DNA from: Desulfurococcaceae archaeon AG1
Lineage (GTDB): Archaea; Thermoproteota; Thermoprotei_A; Sulfolobales; AG1
DNA length: 48,992 nucleotides
Direction: 5' to 3'
Assembly (NCBI GenBank): GCA_003116855.1
Contig: BEWT01000012.1
Coordinates: 38,364 to 87,355, forward strand
Shown here: positions 8,098 to 16,922 of the stretch, piece after piece
How the letters are laid out: each line of letters opens with the position of its first letter
Numbering within the stretch: position 1 is the stretch's first letter
Notes under the pieces: generated by a model
What the model was told of the DNA's origin: nothing
The model's input: only the letters and a program-made list of their open reading frames with translations
Databases searched by the model: none
Program-made: the position numbers and the translations under genes

Positions 8098-9231
8098 CTA
8101 GAGCACTACTATAACTCTACCTAGGTGTTTAGCCTCGGCTACGGACTTAATCGCCTCGTTTACCTCCTTCTCTTCGAATCTGAACCTTTTGCTGATCGCT
8201 TTTACGTAGTTTATCGAGCCTTTACGCGCGTGCTTTATGACCTCGTGCTGATCGCCTAGAGAGCCGGTATAAACACCGAAGATCTTGATCTCATTACGGA
8301 TTACATGAGGCACGGGGATGGAGGCTTCGTAACTCATTAATCCCACCATGGCATATACACCAAGAGTCGTGAGTGTCTTTAGATATGTTCCAATAGTCTG
8401 AGATAATCCTACTAGGTCTATTACGGCCTTGACGCCCTCACCTTTAGTTATCTCAGTTATTGTCTTCACAGGATCTTCTTTGACCGGATTTACCGCAGCA
8501 TCGATCTTAACTAGCTTAGAGACAAACTCTATAGCCTCATCTCGGATGTCAGCAACCAATAGGTTAGCATGAGGTAACAACGCTCTTATCCATTGAACTG
8601 CATAGGTTCCCAAACCTCCAAGCCCGACTACTAGCACGTGTTCATCTGGACCTACATAGGGCTTTATCTTCTTCACAGCATTATATGTCGTTAGCCCAGC
8701 ACAGGCTAGCGGCGCTACTGCCTGGGGATCTTCAAGGCCATCGATATTCACTATATATCTATAATGCTGCACAAGCAGGTATTCCTGCAAACCGCCTGGA
8801 ATATCTATACTAAGCCGGGCGCGCTTCCTGGCTAACTGTGTATACCCGCTTAATGTGCGCTCATCCTCCTCAGCAAACCCCCACGGGTATACTAGAACCC
8901 TATCTCCAACCTTAATAGTCTCTGGCACTTTATCGCCTTTGGCTACAACTACTCCTGTTATTTCGTGAGAAAGTATCCATGGTAGCGTCTTAGGTACTCC
9001 TACCGGCCTATAGTCGCCTGCCCAGAGATGTATATCTGAGTGACAGATCCCTGCTGAGATAACCTTCACAAGCACCTCAGCATCCTTCGGTGCAGGGGTT
9101 GGAACCTCTTCTATCGTTAACGGTTTACCGAAATCGCGGATGAGGGCTGCTCGGTGTCTGGTGGGGATTATTATAATCCCACCACTATAACGCTCCGCAG
9201 AGCAGTTAATATTGATTTCAATGTATTTCAA
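8098..9231 (-). CDS. Zinc-dependent medium-chain alcohol dehydrogenase lacking the structural zinc loop
   Basis: An NAD-dependent MDR alcohol/polyol dehydrogenase. The catalytic zinc ligands are visible as Cys63 (GICHSD), His89 with Glu90 (LSHE) and Cys177 (PLACAGLTTYNAV). The Rossmann motif is VVGLGGLGTYAVQW, and the following strand ends in VADIRDE; the acidic residue points to NAD over NADP. In most archaeal homologues four cysteines between about residues 110 and 140 hold a structural zinc; here that loop (YPWGFAEEDERTLSGYTQLA) has no cysteine. The ATG at 9231 gives about 25 extra N-terminal residues compared with the family, and no good start codon lies between it and the conserved RAALIRDFGKP. 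It is adjacent to the tetronate cluster but has a 136-nt gap to the transporter, so it may act on a related sugar alcohol or aldehyde. Confidence 0.88.
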   Translation of the reverse strand: MKYIEININCSAERYSGGIIIIPTRHRAALIRDFGKPLTIEEVPTPAPKDAEVLVKVISAGICHSDIHLWAGDYRPVGVPKTLPWILSHEITGVVVAKGDKVPETIKVGDRVLVYPWGFAEEDERTLSGYTQLARKRARLSIDIPGGLQEYLLVQHYRYIVNIDGLEDPQAVAPLACAGLTTYNAVKKIKPYVGPDEHVLVVGLGGLGTYAVQWIRALLPHANLLVADIRDEAIEFVSKLVKIDAAVNPVKEDPVKTITEITKGEGVKAVIDLVGLSQTIGTYLKTLTTLGVYAMVGLMSYEASIPVPHVIRNEIKIFGVYTGSLGDQHEVIKHARKGSINYVKAISKRFRFEEKEVNEAIKSVAEAKHLGRVIVVL

Positions 9232-9328
9232 CTAGCTGAACTATCAAAGGCTTCTATATTCTTGATTTTTGTATGTATGGTTTCTCGCGATCTAGGTTGA
9301 TGTTGAAATATACAGGGTTTGCATCAGG

Positions 9329-10510
9329 TTAGCTGGAGCTTGATCCTCGATATATAATAGATCTATCTATTTTTATGGATCTGCTGTTTAGCATGGCTAG
9401 TTTAACGCTCTCTGGACCTCCTCTCTTTACTATAGCATATTCTATGTTGGCTATGTTTGAAAGATCTATCCATGGGCTTCTAAGCCCTATGAGTCTTGAT
9501 GGCATCCCTTCGTCTATGTAGTTTTTATAACCAAGGATCTCTGCTGCTTCTATAGTGGCGATCCTTATTATTCTTAACGGCTCTAGATCCACGCCCTGTT
9601 GTCTTGAGAGTAGGAGGAGCAGTTCTAGATCTCTCCATATATCTGGTTTAACCCAGCCTCCGTTATCGCTTCCAACACCGATCTTTATGCCGGATCTTAG
9701 GATCGCTCTGAGATCTGGTTGTCTTGAGAACCACATATTGCTTCTAGGACACACGGCAAGCCCAACACCCCTTGATGCTAGATAACCCAGCTCACCCTCA
9801 CCTAGAAAAACCCCGTGAACCGCTAGCCTAAGCCTCTTGAGATTAGATATAGCCTCGAAATCCCCCTCGTCTCTTGTCTCTCTAACCTCTGCTACATGGG
9901 ATGCTATGTAGCCATCCAGCTCCTCCGCAATCTTATCCAGAAGCCCTAGCTCTTCTTTTGAGTAGTAATGGGGTGAGGAGATCCCTATCCATCTAGCTCT
10001 TAAGAGCAGTTCTCTAGCCTCCTCTCCGAATCCTTGTTCCCCAATCTTTGTAGGCATAGCCATCGGTATATAGATCCCCTCAAAGCCACGGGATCCTTCA
10101 AAACCCTGTTCAAGCCCCACCAAGCCTCCCTCCCTAAAATCTGCTACAAAACCTACTCCAGCTTCTCTCTGCATTTCTAGAAAGAGCCTTATACCGCTCG
10201 GGATTCTGTCCCTCATTTTCCTAAGCATTATATACTTAGCACCATATGGCTCGCCGACAACACTATCTATATCTAGATCCGATGCGAGCTCCATAAAGCT
10301 TGTATCAGCCGTGTGGGTATGGAGATTAACTAGGGGAGGCATAACAACCCCCTCCCTAAGATCTATGACCATATCAACATCACGATCGTTTGAGAACCCA
10401 TTATATATGCTTACTATAACCCCATCCTCTATATAGAGGCTAGCCCTTCTAGTAATAATAGGCTCCGAACCCCGCACCAGAACCCCGGCCCAGATAAGGA
10501 TCTTCAACAA
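9329..10510 (-). CDS. Amidohydrolase-superfamily deaminase-like enzyme
   Basis: A metal-dependent hydrolase of the cytosine deaminase / S-adenosylhomocysteine deaminase (MtaD/TrzN) type. The metal site is complete: NLHTHTADT (His64, His66), ASHVAE (His205), AVHGVF (His232) and GVGSDNGG (Asp282). The small beta-sandwich at the N-terminus (residues 1-58) and C-terminus is typical. Compared with well-known members it carries REGGLVGLEQGFEGSRGFEG in place of a familiar substrate loop, so the amine or amide substrate cannot be named. The start is TTG at 10510 (a second TTG follows directly). It is divergent from the FAD oxidase gene, with about 66 nt between them. Confidence 0.8.
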   Translation of the reverse strand: MLKILIWAGVLVRGSEPIITRRASLYIEDGVIVSIYNGFSNDRDVDMVIDLREGVVMPPLVNLHTHTADTSFMELASDLDIDSVVGEPYGAKYIMLRKMRDRIPSGIRLFLEMQREAGVGFVADFREGGLVGLEQGFEGSRGFEGIYIPMAMPTKIGEQGFGEEARELLLRARWIGISSPHYYSKEELGLLDKIAEELDGYIASHVAEVRETRDEGDFEAISNLKRLRLAVHGVFLGEGELGYLASRGVGLAVCPRSNMWFSRQPDLRAILRSGIKIGVGSDNGGWVKPDIWRDLELLLLLSRQQGVDLEPLRIIRIATIEAAEILGYKNYIDEGMPSRLIGLRSPWIDLSNIANIEYAIVKRGGPESVKLAMLNSRSIKIDRSIIYRGSSSS

Positions 10511-10576
10511 AACCCCAAGGATCTTCTCATAGCCAGGCTATATATCGATTAAGCAAGAACTAAATATGGGCTTACA

Positions 10577-11896
10577 ATGAACCATGAGTATGATGTCACG
10601 ATAATAGGTGCTGGGATTCTTGGAGCCTCCCTCGCATTCTGGCTATCTGAGAAGCTGGATGCAAGGATAGCTATAATAGATAGAGAGAAGAAACCAGCCC
10701 TCCATGCTAGTAGGAGGAACACCGGTGTTATCCATAGACCCTTCCACCTCGATCCCGCGAAGAGAAAGATCTCGGCTCTAGCATCAAACGCCTCCTATAT
10801 TTTCTGGAAAGAACTCTCGTCAAGATATAGCCTCCCATGGAAGCAGGTTGGTACCTTGAAAGTTGCTCTAGAGGATAGAGATCTAGCTGTTCTTGAGAAG
10901 TACCTAAAATGGGGTGAAGAGAATGGAATGGATAGAGAAGAGATGGAGCTTCTAAGCGGGTCAGAGGTTCTCAAAATAGAGCCTGAGGTAAGATGCCCCG
11001 GAGCATTACTGATCAAGAGCGAGGCCTCGGTGGACTTCGCCCTCTATGCCGAAAAACTAATTGAGCTGAGCATCTCAAACGGTGCTAAGTTTCTGGGAGG
11101 ATCGAGAGTTACCAGGATCTCTGAGCAGGGTGAGGGCGTCGAAATCCTGGTAACCGATGGTAGTAAGACCACAAGGATCAAGTCGAGGATACTTATTAAC
11201 GCAGCAGGAGGCGAGTCCCTGGATCTCGCTAGACAGCTAGATCTTGGCAGAGAATATGCTGTGCTCTTCTTCAGAGGCGATTACTGGAGGGTTAGCCAGG
11301 ACTCTGGTTTGAGGATTAGGAGGAACATCTATAGCGTTCCGAGACATGCGAGCTTCCCCTTCCTCGATCCCCATTTTATAGTGAGGCATGACGGATCAAA
11401 CGATGTGGGTCCCAACGCTGTTCCCGTGCTAGGACCTTATGCCTATAAAGGATTCTCGGAAAGCTTTGCCAGGGCTGTGAAAACAGTTTTTGGAAAACCC
11501 CTCTACCCAAAACTAAGGCTCGTGTTCAACAGAGAGTTCCTCTCCCTAGCCTATAGCGAGTGGATGAGCACTCTATCCAAGAGAGCCATGGCTTCTAGAG
11601 TGGCTAGGTTTATCCCAAGGCTTAAACACCAAATGCTTGTGGAAAGGATCCCTGGGGGTGTTAGGAGCCAGGTTATAAGTTCTAGCGGGATCATACATGA
11701 TCCGGTGATCCTCGTTGGGGGGAGGAGTATACATGTTATCAACTATAACTCGCCAGGTGCTACAGGAGCCCCAGGCTTTGCAGCATATATCTATAGGCTG
11801 GCTGATGAGAAAGGATTCACAGAAGGTTTAAAAAAGAGACAACCTACACACAGCGATCTTATAGATGTTGTGGAGAAAAGACTAGATCTTCTCTAG
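10577..11896 (+). CDS. FAD-dependent L-2-hydroxyglutarate oxidase-like oxidoreductase (DAO family)
   Basis: A flavoprotein of the D-amino-acid oxidase / L-2-hydroxyglutarate dehydrogenase (LhgO) group, which oxidises 2-hydroxy acids to 2-oxo acids. The dinucleotide fold is at the N-terminus (VTIIGAGILGASLAFWLS, residues 7-24, closing with IIDRE). The segment ASRRNTGVIHRPFHLDP after it is the LhgO-type flavin contact, and the end reads INYNSPGATGAPGFAAYI. Length 439 is normal. The ATG at 10577 is preceded by a TATA-like tatatatcgatt about 35 nt upstream. Substrate assignment by family is tentative; glycerol-3-phosphate dehydrogenase-like activity is an alternative. Confidence 0.8.
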   Translation: MNHEYDVTIIGAGILGASLAFWLSEKLDARIAIIDREKKPALHASRRNTGVIHRPFHLDPAKRKISALASNASYIFWKELSSRYSLPWKQVGTLKVALEDRDLAVLEKYLKWGEENGMDREEMELLSGSEVLKIEPEVRCPGALLIKSEASVDFALYAEKLIELSISNGAKFLGGSRVTRISEQGEGVEILVTDGSKTTRIKSRILINAAGGESLDLARQLDLGREYAVLFFRGDYWRVSQDSGLRIRRNIYSVPRHASFPFLDPHFIVRHDGSNDVGPNAVPVLGPYAYKGFSESFARAVKTVFGKPLYPKLRLVFNREFLSLAYSEWMSTLSKRAMASRVARFIPRLKHQMLVERIPGGVRSQVISSSGIIHDPVILVGGRSIHVINYNSPGATGAPGFAAYIYRLADEKGFTEGLKKRQPTHSDLIDVVEKRLDLL

Positions 11897-11915
11897 ATCT
11901 GTGAAACGCTCTGCT

Positions 11916-12275
11916 TTACCGCCTCACCAGAGCTAGCAGTGATAAGATACCAAGGATTGCTAGGAGAAGCAGCACAGGGATATGAGCCTCCCACATGGGC
12001 GATAGTGTGCCATAAGGTGTTATAACGCTCCTAGAGATCCGTCCTGAGTAGAAGAGCGATACCAGGGCCAGTATGGAGGCTCCTGTAACAAGCCATCTAG
12101 TGGTTAAGAGAACACCCAGGATCATGGTTATAGCTACCACGATATTCTCAGCTACTAGGAAGCTGGGTAGAGGCACTGCTATGTTGATTGCTATAAAACC
12201 CACTGCGAGGAGCACTGCTAAGGCTCTGAGAATCTGTAGCAAGGCTCTCGAAGAGCCGTCCATAGTGCTGACCAT
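11916..12275 (-). CDS. Small multi-pass membrane protein of unknown function
   Basis: I recognise no family. About 120 residues form four hydrophobic segments (LLQILRALAVLLAVGFIAIN, ENIVVAITMILGVLL, LVTGASILALVSLFYSG and HIPVLLLLAILGILSLLALV), ending in two arginines. The frame opens at a GTG at 12290, but an AT-rich TATA-like run about 25 nt above makes a leaderless ATG at 12275 more likely. It is convergent with the FAD oxidase and lies 41 nt or so from the end of purB. Confidence 0.5.
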   Translation of the reverse strand: MVSTMDGSSRALLQILRALAVLLAVGFIAINIAVPLPSFLVAENIVVAITMILGVLLTTRWLVTGASILALVSLFYSGRISRSVITPYGTLSPMWEAHIPVLLLLAILGILSLLALVRR

Positions 12276-12331
12276 AATGAATATAAACACAGACTATTAA
12301 GCTAGCAACCAAGCATTGCAGAGATATATTC

Positions 12332-13687
12332 TTAGCATTTCTTCAAAACCTGCCCCATATATTCTATTGCCCTATCTATGAGCCCTCTATAGCTTCCTAG
12401 ATACCTCTTGGGATCCAGGGCTGCTTTTATCTCCTCCTTCGATAGGATCTTTGATATCTCCTCATCCATCTCCAGAACCTCCTCAAGGCTTCTATTACCC
12501 ATGCTTCTCGTCAGTTCTGCTAGCTTCTTATGAGCCCTATGCCTCGGCATCCCCTTCTCTACAAGCTTGATCATAACGGCCTCAGCCATTATAGCTCCTT
12601 TTGTTAGTTTTAGATTTTCGCTCATTTTCTCGACATCTATGTATATTGTTTTTAAAAGCCTCTGGGTATCCTCTAGCATTTGATCGATTGTTACGAGCGA
12701 GTGCGGTATAAGGATCCTCTCACTACTACTGTTAGTCAGATCCCTTTCATGCATCAGAGCTATGTTCTCGAGAGCTGTCATAACCATGCCCCTCATGATC
12801 TTAGCCAGCCCAGAGATCCTCTCCGAAATAACAGGGTTTCTCTTCTGGGGCATCGTGCTGCTCCCAATCCTCTCACCAGCCTCGTAGATCTCGCTTATCT
12901 CTGTTCTGGAGAGCTCTCTAACCTCTAATGCGAGTCTATCAAGCTGGCTAGCCAGTATTGCTAGCACTGAGACTAGCTCTGCAAAACCATCCCTAGGGGC
13001 TACCTGGGTTGTTATCACATGGGGCTCGAGACCAAGCATCTCCGAGGCTTTTCTCTCAACCTCTAATCCTTTATTGCTCCAGGCAGCCATTGTGCCTACA
13101 GCGCCAGAGATCTTGGATCTTATGAGCCTAGCCTCGAGAGAGCATATCCTCTCATAACTCCTGCTAAGCTCATAAACATAGTTGGCAAGCTTAAAGCCAA
13201 GGGTTATTGGTAGTGCATGCTGACCATGCGTCCTCCCCGGCATCAGAGCCTCTCTATACCTTATAGAGAGATCTGCGAGATCTTCCAAAACCCCTCTGAG
13301 CTTTCTCTTAACAATCCCGAGCCCTTCTCTCAAGAGAAGAGCCCATGTAGTGTCAACAATATCATAGCTTGTTGCACCGAGATGCACATAACCCCCGCAG
13401 GAGCCACATCTCTCGCCGAGGAGGTATGTCAGGGAGGCTATATCATGCCCGAGAACCCTCTCAAGCTCGTAGACCTCTCTAACCTCTATGTTTTCGGAGC
13501 ATTTCTCGAGAACCTCAACACAGTCTCTTGGTGCAAGCCCTGCTTCAACAAGCCCTGCCATGAGGGCTGCTTCGACTTTGATGTATGTTTTGACAATGTT
13601 TCTTAGAGAGAAGATCTCTCTCATCTCCTTAGAACCATATCTCCACTCAAGAGGACATATATTGGTTGAGATCATATCAGCATCCAT
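12332..13687 (-). CDS. purB: Adenylosuccinate lyase
   Basis: Catalyses two fumarate eliminations in purine synthesis: SAICAR to AICAR, and adenylosuccinate to AMP. The fumarase/aspartase signature GSSTMPQKRNP is present, as is the GRTHGQHALPITLGFKLA region with the catalytic histidine, and the TSYDIVDTT segment. About 451 residues is the usual length. The ATG at 13687 is preceded by GGTGATATCT, a good Shine-Dalgarno, which is why I prefer it to the start four codons upstream. It lies downstream of a PurP paralogue and a purM remnant on the same strand, so this is a purine gene cluster. PurB supplies AICAR, the substrate of PurP. Confidence 0.95.
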   Translation of the reverse strand: MDADMISTNICPLEWRYGSKEMREIFSLRNIVKTYIKVEAALMAGLVEAGLAPRDCVEVLEKCSENIEVREVYELERVLGHDIASLTYLLGERCGSCGGYVHLGATSYDIVDTTWALLLREGLGIVKRKLRGVLEDLADLSIRYREALMPGRTHGQHALPITLGFKLANYVYELSRSYERICSLEARLIRSKISGAVGTMAAWSNKGLEVERKASEMLGLEPHVITTQVAPRDGFAELVSVLAILASQLDRLALEVRELSRTEISEIYEAGERIGSSTMPQKRNPVISERISGLAKIMRGMVMTALENIALMHERDLTNSSSERILIPHSLVTIDQMLEDTQRLLKTIYIDVEKMSENLKLTKGAIMAEAVMIKLVEKGMPRHRAHKKLAELTRSMGNRSLEEVLEMDEEISKILSKEEIKAALDPKRYLGSYRGLIDRAIEYMGQVLKKC

Positions 13688-13859
13688 AGATATCACCAAT
13701 AGAGTGTTTCCCTTAGTATTTTATCTCTGATAGCAAGGTTAGATCTATTCGTGGGTTTCAATACTTCTGAGCTCACCACCATGTCGCGGATTATTAAGGA
13801 TCTACCTATCCACAACATAGACACCCATAGGTATCTTACTACCATCAACGCGATACAGC

Positions 13860-14963
13860 CTATGTGATGATATCGCTTAAGCAGCCCTTCTCCACACATT
13901 CCCTAATCTCCTCCGCTATTCTCCATCCCATGCTGACAGGTCTGCCGAAATATAGTTTAGAGTACTGGCTCCCTATCCCCATATAGGCGTTAGTGCCTCC
14001 CCCTATTCTGAAAGCCACATCGAAGATCACTATGTCTAGATCCTTCGTAACGACTAGCTGGAGTGTGAATGGGCCTACCACTCCTGGCGGCTCTATCTTA
14101 CGTGTAGCCTCAACGAATCTATCCCCAGCCTCGAAGAGCTTCTCCAACATGCTCTCACGTATTGTAACTGGCTCATGCCCTATCTCGATCATCTCGATAT
14201 CGATATAGTCGCCAAGATCTAGCTGTATGTTTGCTGGGAGTTTGAGTATACCGTCTAGGTTCGTCTGGATCCTTCTATCGATACTGAGGATCTCGATCCT
14301 ATTCTTGGCAACAGAGTGGAAGTAGTTTACATTGAAATGGGCTCCCAGCACGAGCTCTTCTATAGATGCTCTCCCCATATCTTCCTCCCTAACCACGCCC
14401 CTGTCTATGAGTCTATCCAGCTTACGTTTTAGATCGCTTTTATCTAATGCTATAAAGAACCCCCTCTCAACCCTCTTCCTCGCATGAGGGATCTTAACAA
14501 TAACAGGCCTATCCACCTCATCCACGTCTCTAAAGATCATTGGGCGCCTCAGCCTAGCCTCATCGAGAAGCTTATAGTAGGTCTTATCCCCCACGCGTTC
14601 CTCATATCTAAGTAGATATCTGTTACCAAAGATAGGTAACGGGAATTCTCTCTCGATGTTCTCATACCCAACATATACTGCGAAGCTTCTGTTGGGGATA
14701 AAGATCGCGGAGCGTTTTCTAAGCCTGTCTATGATCTCGGGTTTAACCACGTCAGCGAATCTGTTTAGCAAGACTATCTCATCTATAACCCTACTAAACC
14801 TAGTATAGGTCTTCTCCCTCCCCACCTCGCAGACCGCTATCGTTTCAAAACCTACATCCTTAGCCCCGTCAAAGACGTCTAGTGCCGAGTGACTAGCTAT
14901 AGCTGCTATGCTTATTCTCCTAGTATCGTAGCCCTTTAACAGCTCGTTGGGGTTATATCTCAA
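13860..14963 (-). CDS. PurP paralogue (FAICAR synthetase-like) with a degenerate ATP-loop
   Basis: PurP converts AICAR and formate to FAICAR with ATP in archaea lacking the folate-dependent PurH step. The protein aligns throughout with PurP: KGYDTRRISIAAIASHSALDVFDGAKD at the N-terminus, EPVTIRESMLEKLFEAGDRFVEATR and PPGVVGPFTLQ, and GGGTNAYMG near the end. However, where the canonical copy at 15693 has KLPGAKGGRGYF, this one reads KIPHARKRVERGFF, so the glycine-rich ATP-grasp loop is altered. Activity is therefore doubtful; it could be a regulatory partner or use another substrate. The TTG at 14963 has GGTGAG four nt upstream and is chosen over TTG 14987 and the GTG codons between. Its start overlaps the end of a purM remnant. 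Confidence 0.85.
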   Translation of the reverse strand: MRYNPNELLKGYDTRRISIAAIASHSALDVFDGAKDVGFETIAVCEVGREKTYTRFSRVIDEIVLLNRFADVVKPEIIDRLRKRSAIFIPNRSFAVYVGYENIEREFPLPIFGNRYLLRYEERVGDKTYYKLLDEARLRRPMIFRDVDEVDRPVIVKIPHARKRVERGFFIALDKSDLKRKLDRLIDRGVVREEDMGRASIEELVLGAHFNVNYFHSVAKNRIEILSIDRRIQTNLDGILKLPANIQLDLGDYIDIEMIEIGHEPVTIRESMLEKLFEAGDRFVEATRKIEPPGVVGPFTLQLVVTKDLDIVIFDVAFRIGGGTNAYMGIGSQYSKLYFGRPVSMGWRIAEEIRECVEKGCLSDIIT

Positions 14964-15306
14964 TGCTCTCACCACCCCTCCAGCCAAGCTTTATCTTGAT
15001 AGACCCGGTTCCTTCGGTGATTCTACCTAGAACCCATGATCTAAACCCCATTCTGCTGGCTAGGCTGAAAAGCTGCTCAACCCTATCAGGAGGGCTGGTT
15101 AGAATAAGACCCACCCCCATGTTGAAGACCCTGTAGGACTCATCTCATCTAGATCTATATCACCGTAAGACAAGATTATCTCGAAGATCCTGCCAGGTTT
15201 TGGAGCATCAGCCACAGCATCTAGGTTGTTGCCCAGGACTCTCTCCATCTTCAACCATCCTCCACCGGTCACATGAGTAGCTGATGATATATAGCTATTA
15301 TTTTGA
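14953..15306 (-). pseudogene. purM (AIR synthetase) C-terminal remnant with frameshift
   Basis: Translating the minus strand gives SSATHVTGGGWLKMERVLG...GRIFEIILSYGDIDLDEM, then a shift by one reading frame near 15140 and SYRVFNMGVGLILTSPPDRVEQL...WVLGRITEGTGSIKIKLGWRGG up to a TAA at 14953. This is the C-terminal third of phosphoribosylformylglycinamidine cyclo-ligase, including the ITGGG-like loop and the YRVFNMG motif. Neither frame alone carries both parts, and the N-terminal 200 or so residues are missing: upstream there is only unrelated sequence, including a 71-codon open frame (15269-15484) that I cannot assign. The remnant ends inside the start region of the PurP paralogue, which suggests an ancestral purM-purP operon. 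A functional purM would have to lie elsewhere. A sequencing error could explain the frameshift but not the missing N-terminus. Confidence 0.85.
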
Positions 15307-15692
15307 ACACTTTCATAGTGATCCCTCTGAAGCCATCATGATCTAGAAAATGAGTCTCAAACCCAGAGTCCTCAAGCATCCGGGAGAGACGTGAAGAAAC
15401 AGATACGCAAAGAGCACCCTTACTTAGCGCCGACGCCTTAATAGCGTAGTCACTTGCTGTGGCCTCTTCTTTAAACTCTAACACAAGCTCGCTAGTCTTT
15501 CTTACAAAAACGCGCTTACTTTTACCCTTATATACCGAGGCTACAATGGTGTTTCATCAATAGTTATACATTATTCAGGTAATAATATAAGCTTTTTCTT
15601 AAGATACCTGCTCTGACTTTTTACATATTAATGTTAATAAGCCTAGCTCGATATATTTTACTGGAACTGGATAAAACCCTGGGTTGAGGTCT
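15307..15692. other. Interval between purM remnant and the second purP
   Basis: This stretch contains a 71-codon open frame on the minus strand with no recognisable relative and the promoter region of the plus-strand purP (a TATA-like gatatatttt at about 15648-15657). I see nothing else in it that I can assign. Confidence 0.35.
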
Positions 15693-16745
15693 ATGCTTGA
15701 GGGATACGATCTAGATAGACTAGCTATAGCCACACTGGCAAGCCATAGTTCTCTCCAGATAGTCCATGGGGCGAAGAAAGAGGGGTTCGAGACCCTGCTT
15801 GTGGTGACAGAGGATAGAGCACAGTTCTACAGACAGTTCGACCACCTCGTAGATCACTTCATCCTCGTTGGAAAATGGAGGGATATATGTTCCGAGCATG
15901 TGATGAGATCTCTGCGTGAGCATAACGCGATCCTTATACCACATGGGAGCTTTGTGGAATATGTTGGGATTGACTGTGCACTAAGCCTCCGGATCCCCTT
16001 TTTCGGTCTGAGAAGTCTGCTCAAAGTGGAGGCTAGCCAGCGTGCTAAGATGGAGTTGTTGAGGAGATCAGGGATCCCTGTACCGAGAGACTTCCCCCCA
16101 GGAGGTGAGATAGACGGGTTGGTGATAGTAAAGCTTCCAGGAGCCAAAGGAGGGCGAGGCTATTTCGTAACTAGCTCGCTGCAAGAGGTTGTGGAGAGGC
16201 TTGAGACTGCTATAAGGAGAAGAGAGCTGAACGATATCAACGAAGCCATAGTTCAGGAATACCTGGTCGGAGTGACCGCATATATCCATTACTTTTACAG
16301 CCCGATACTTAACCGCCTAGAGATAACCGGTGCTGATATAAGATACGAGTCAGACGTAGACGGGCTGAAAAGAATACCCCCGAGAGCATTAGCCGAGCTA
16401 GACCTCGAACCCACATTCACAGTGGTGGGGAATATACCATTAGTGCTTAGAGAAAGCCTGCTACCAATTGTCTACGAGTATGGAGCAAGGTTCGTGAACA
16501 CCACCAAAGAACTCCTACCCCCAGGCATTATAGGACCCTTCTGCCTTGAAGGGGTAATAGATAGGAATGCCGGCATCAAGATCTTCGAATTCTCAGGAAG
16601 GATAGTGGCCGGAACCAACATCTATCTAGACGGCAGCCCTTACTCATACCTATACTGGGACGAGCCTATGAGCGTGGGCAGGAGGATTGCTAGAGAGATA
16701 AGGCTCGCACTCGAAAGAGGAGTCTTGGGTAAAGTGCTTACCTAA
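15693..16745 (+). CDS. purP: 5-formaminoimidazole-4-carboxamide ribonucleotide synthetase
   Basis: ATP-grasp enzyme making FAICAR from AICAR, formate and ATP, the penultimate step to IMP in many archaea. The N-terminus MLEGYDLDRLAIATLASHSSLQ is the family start, the ATP loop KLPGAKGGRGYF is intact, the segment EAIVQEYLVGVTAYIHYFYS follows, and the AICAR-binding part ends with PPGIIGPFCLEGV and GRIVAGTNIYL. Length (350) is normal. A TTG at 15684 is three codons upstream, but the ATG at 15693 matches the family start and lies a short distance after the expected transcription start. It is transcribed away from the divergent PurP paralogue and the purM remnant; this copy is most likely the active one. 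Confidence 0.93.
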   Translation: MLEGYDLDRLAIATLASHSSLQIVHGAKKEGFETLLVVTEDRAQFYRQFDHLVDHFILVGKWRDICSEHVMRSLREHNAILIPHGSFVEYVGIDCALSLRIPFFGLRSLLKVEASQRAKMELLRRSGIPVPRDFPPGGEIDGLVIVKLPGAKGGRGYFVTSSLQEVVERLETAIRRRELNDINEAIVQEYLVGVTAYIHYFYSPILNRLEITGADIRYESDVDGLKRIPPRALAELDLEPTFTVVGNIPLVLRESLLPIVYEYGARFVNTTKELLPPGIIGPFCLEGVIDRNAGIKIFEFSGRIVAGTNIYLDGSPYSYLYWDEPMSVGRRIAREIRLALERGVLGKVLT

Positions 16746-16922
16746 CCAAGCAAGTTGGGATCTAAACACCTCTTAATTATTATAAGCATTGATCGAGAAA
16801 CCCGCGAGATCATCGATAGAAGGTAAAATTTAGATATGGAAGTCTTTATCTAAAATGGAAATCTTATGAAAAACATATAGTAGCTAGAGAGAAGTTTAGC
16901 GCACTAACCTTGTTTATTATCT

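Noticed and set aside
13693-13899. A 68-codon open frame between purB and the PurP paralogue
   Set aside because: It overlaps the ends of both real genes, has no recognisable sequence and no ribosome binding site.
15288-15360. Another C/D-box RNA starting at TGATGA near 15292
   Set aside because: The next CTGA is about 50 nt away, far beyond a guide length, and no C' box is present.
15269-15484. A 71-codon open frame upstream of the purM remnant, considered as the purM N-terminal half
   Set aside because: Its residues do not match PurM, and the length is far too short for the missing domain.
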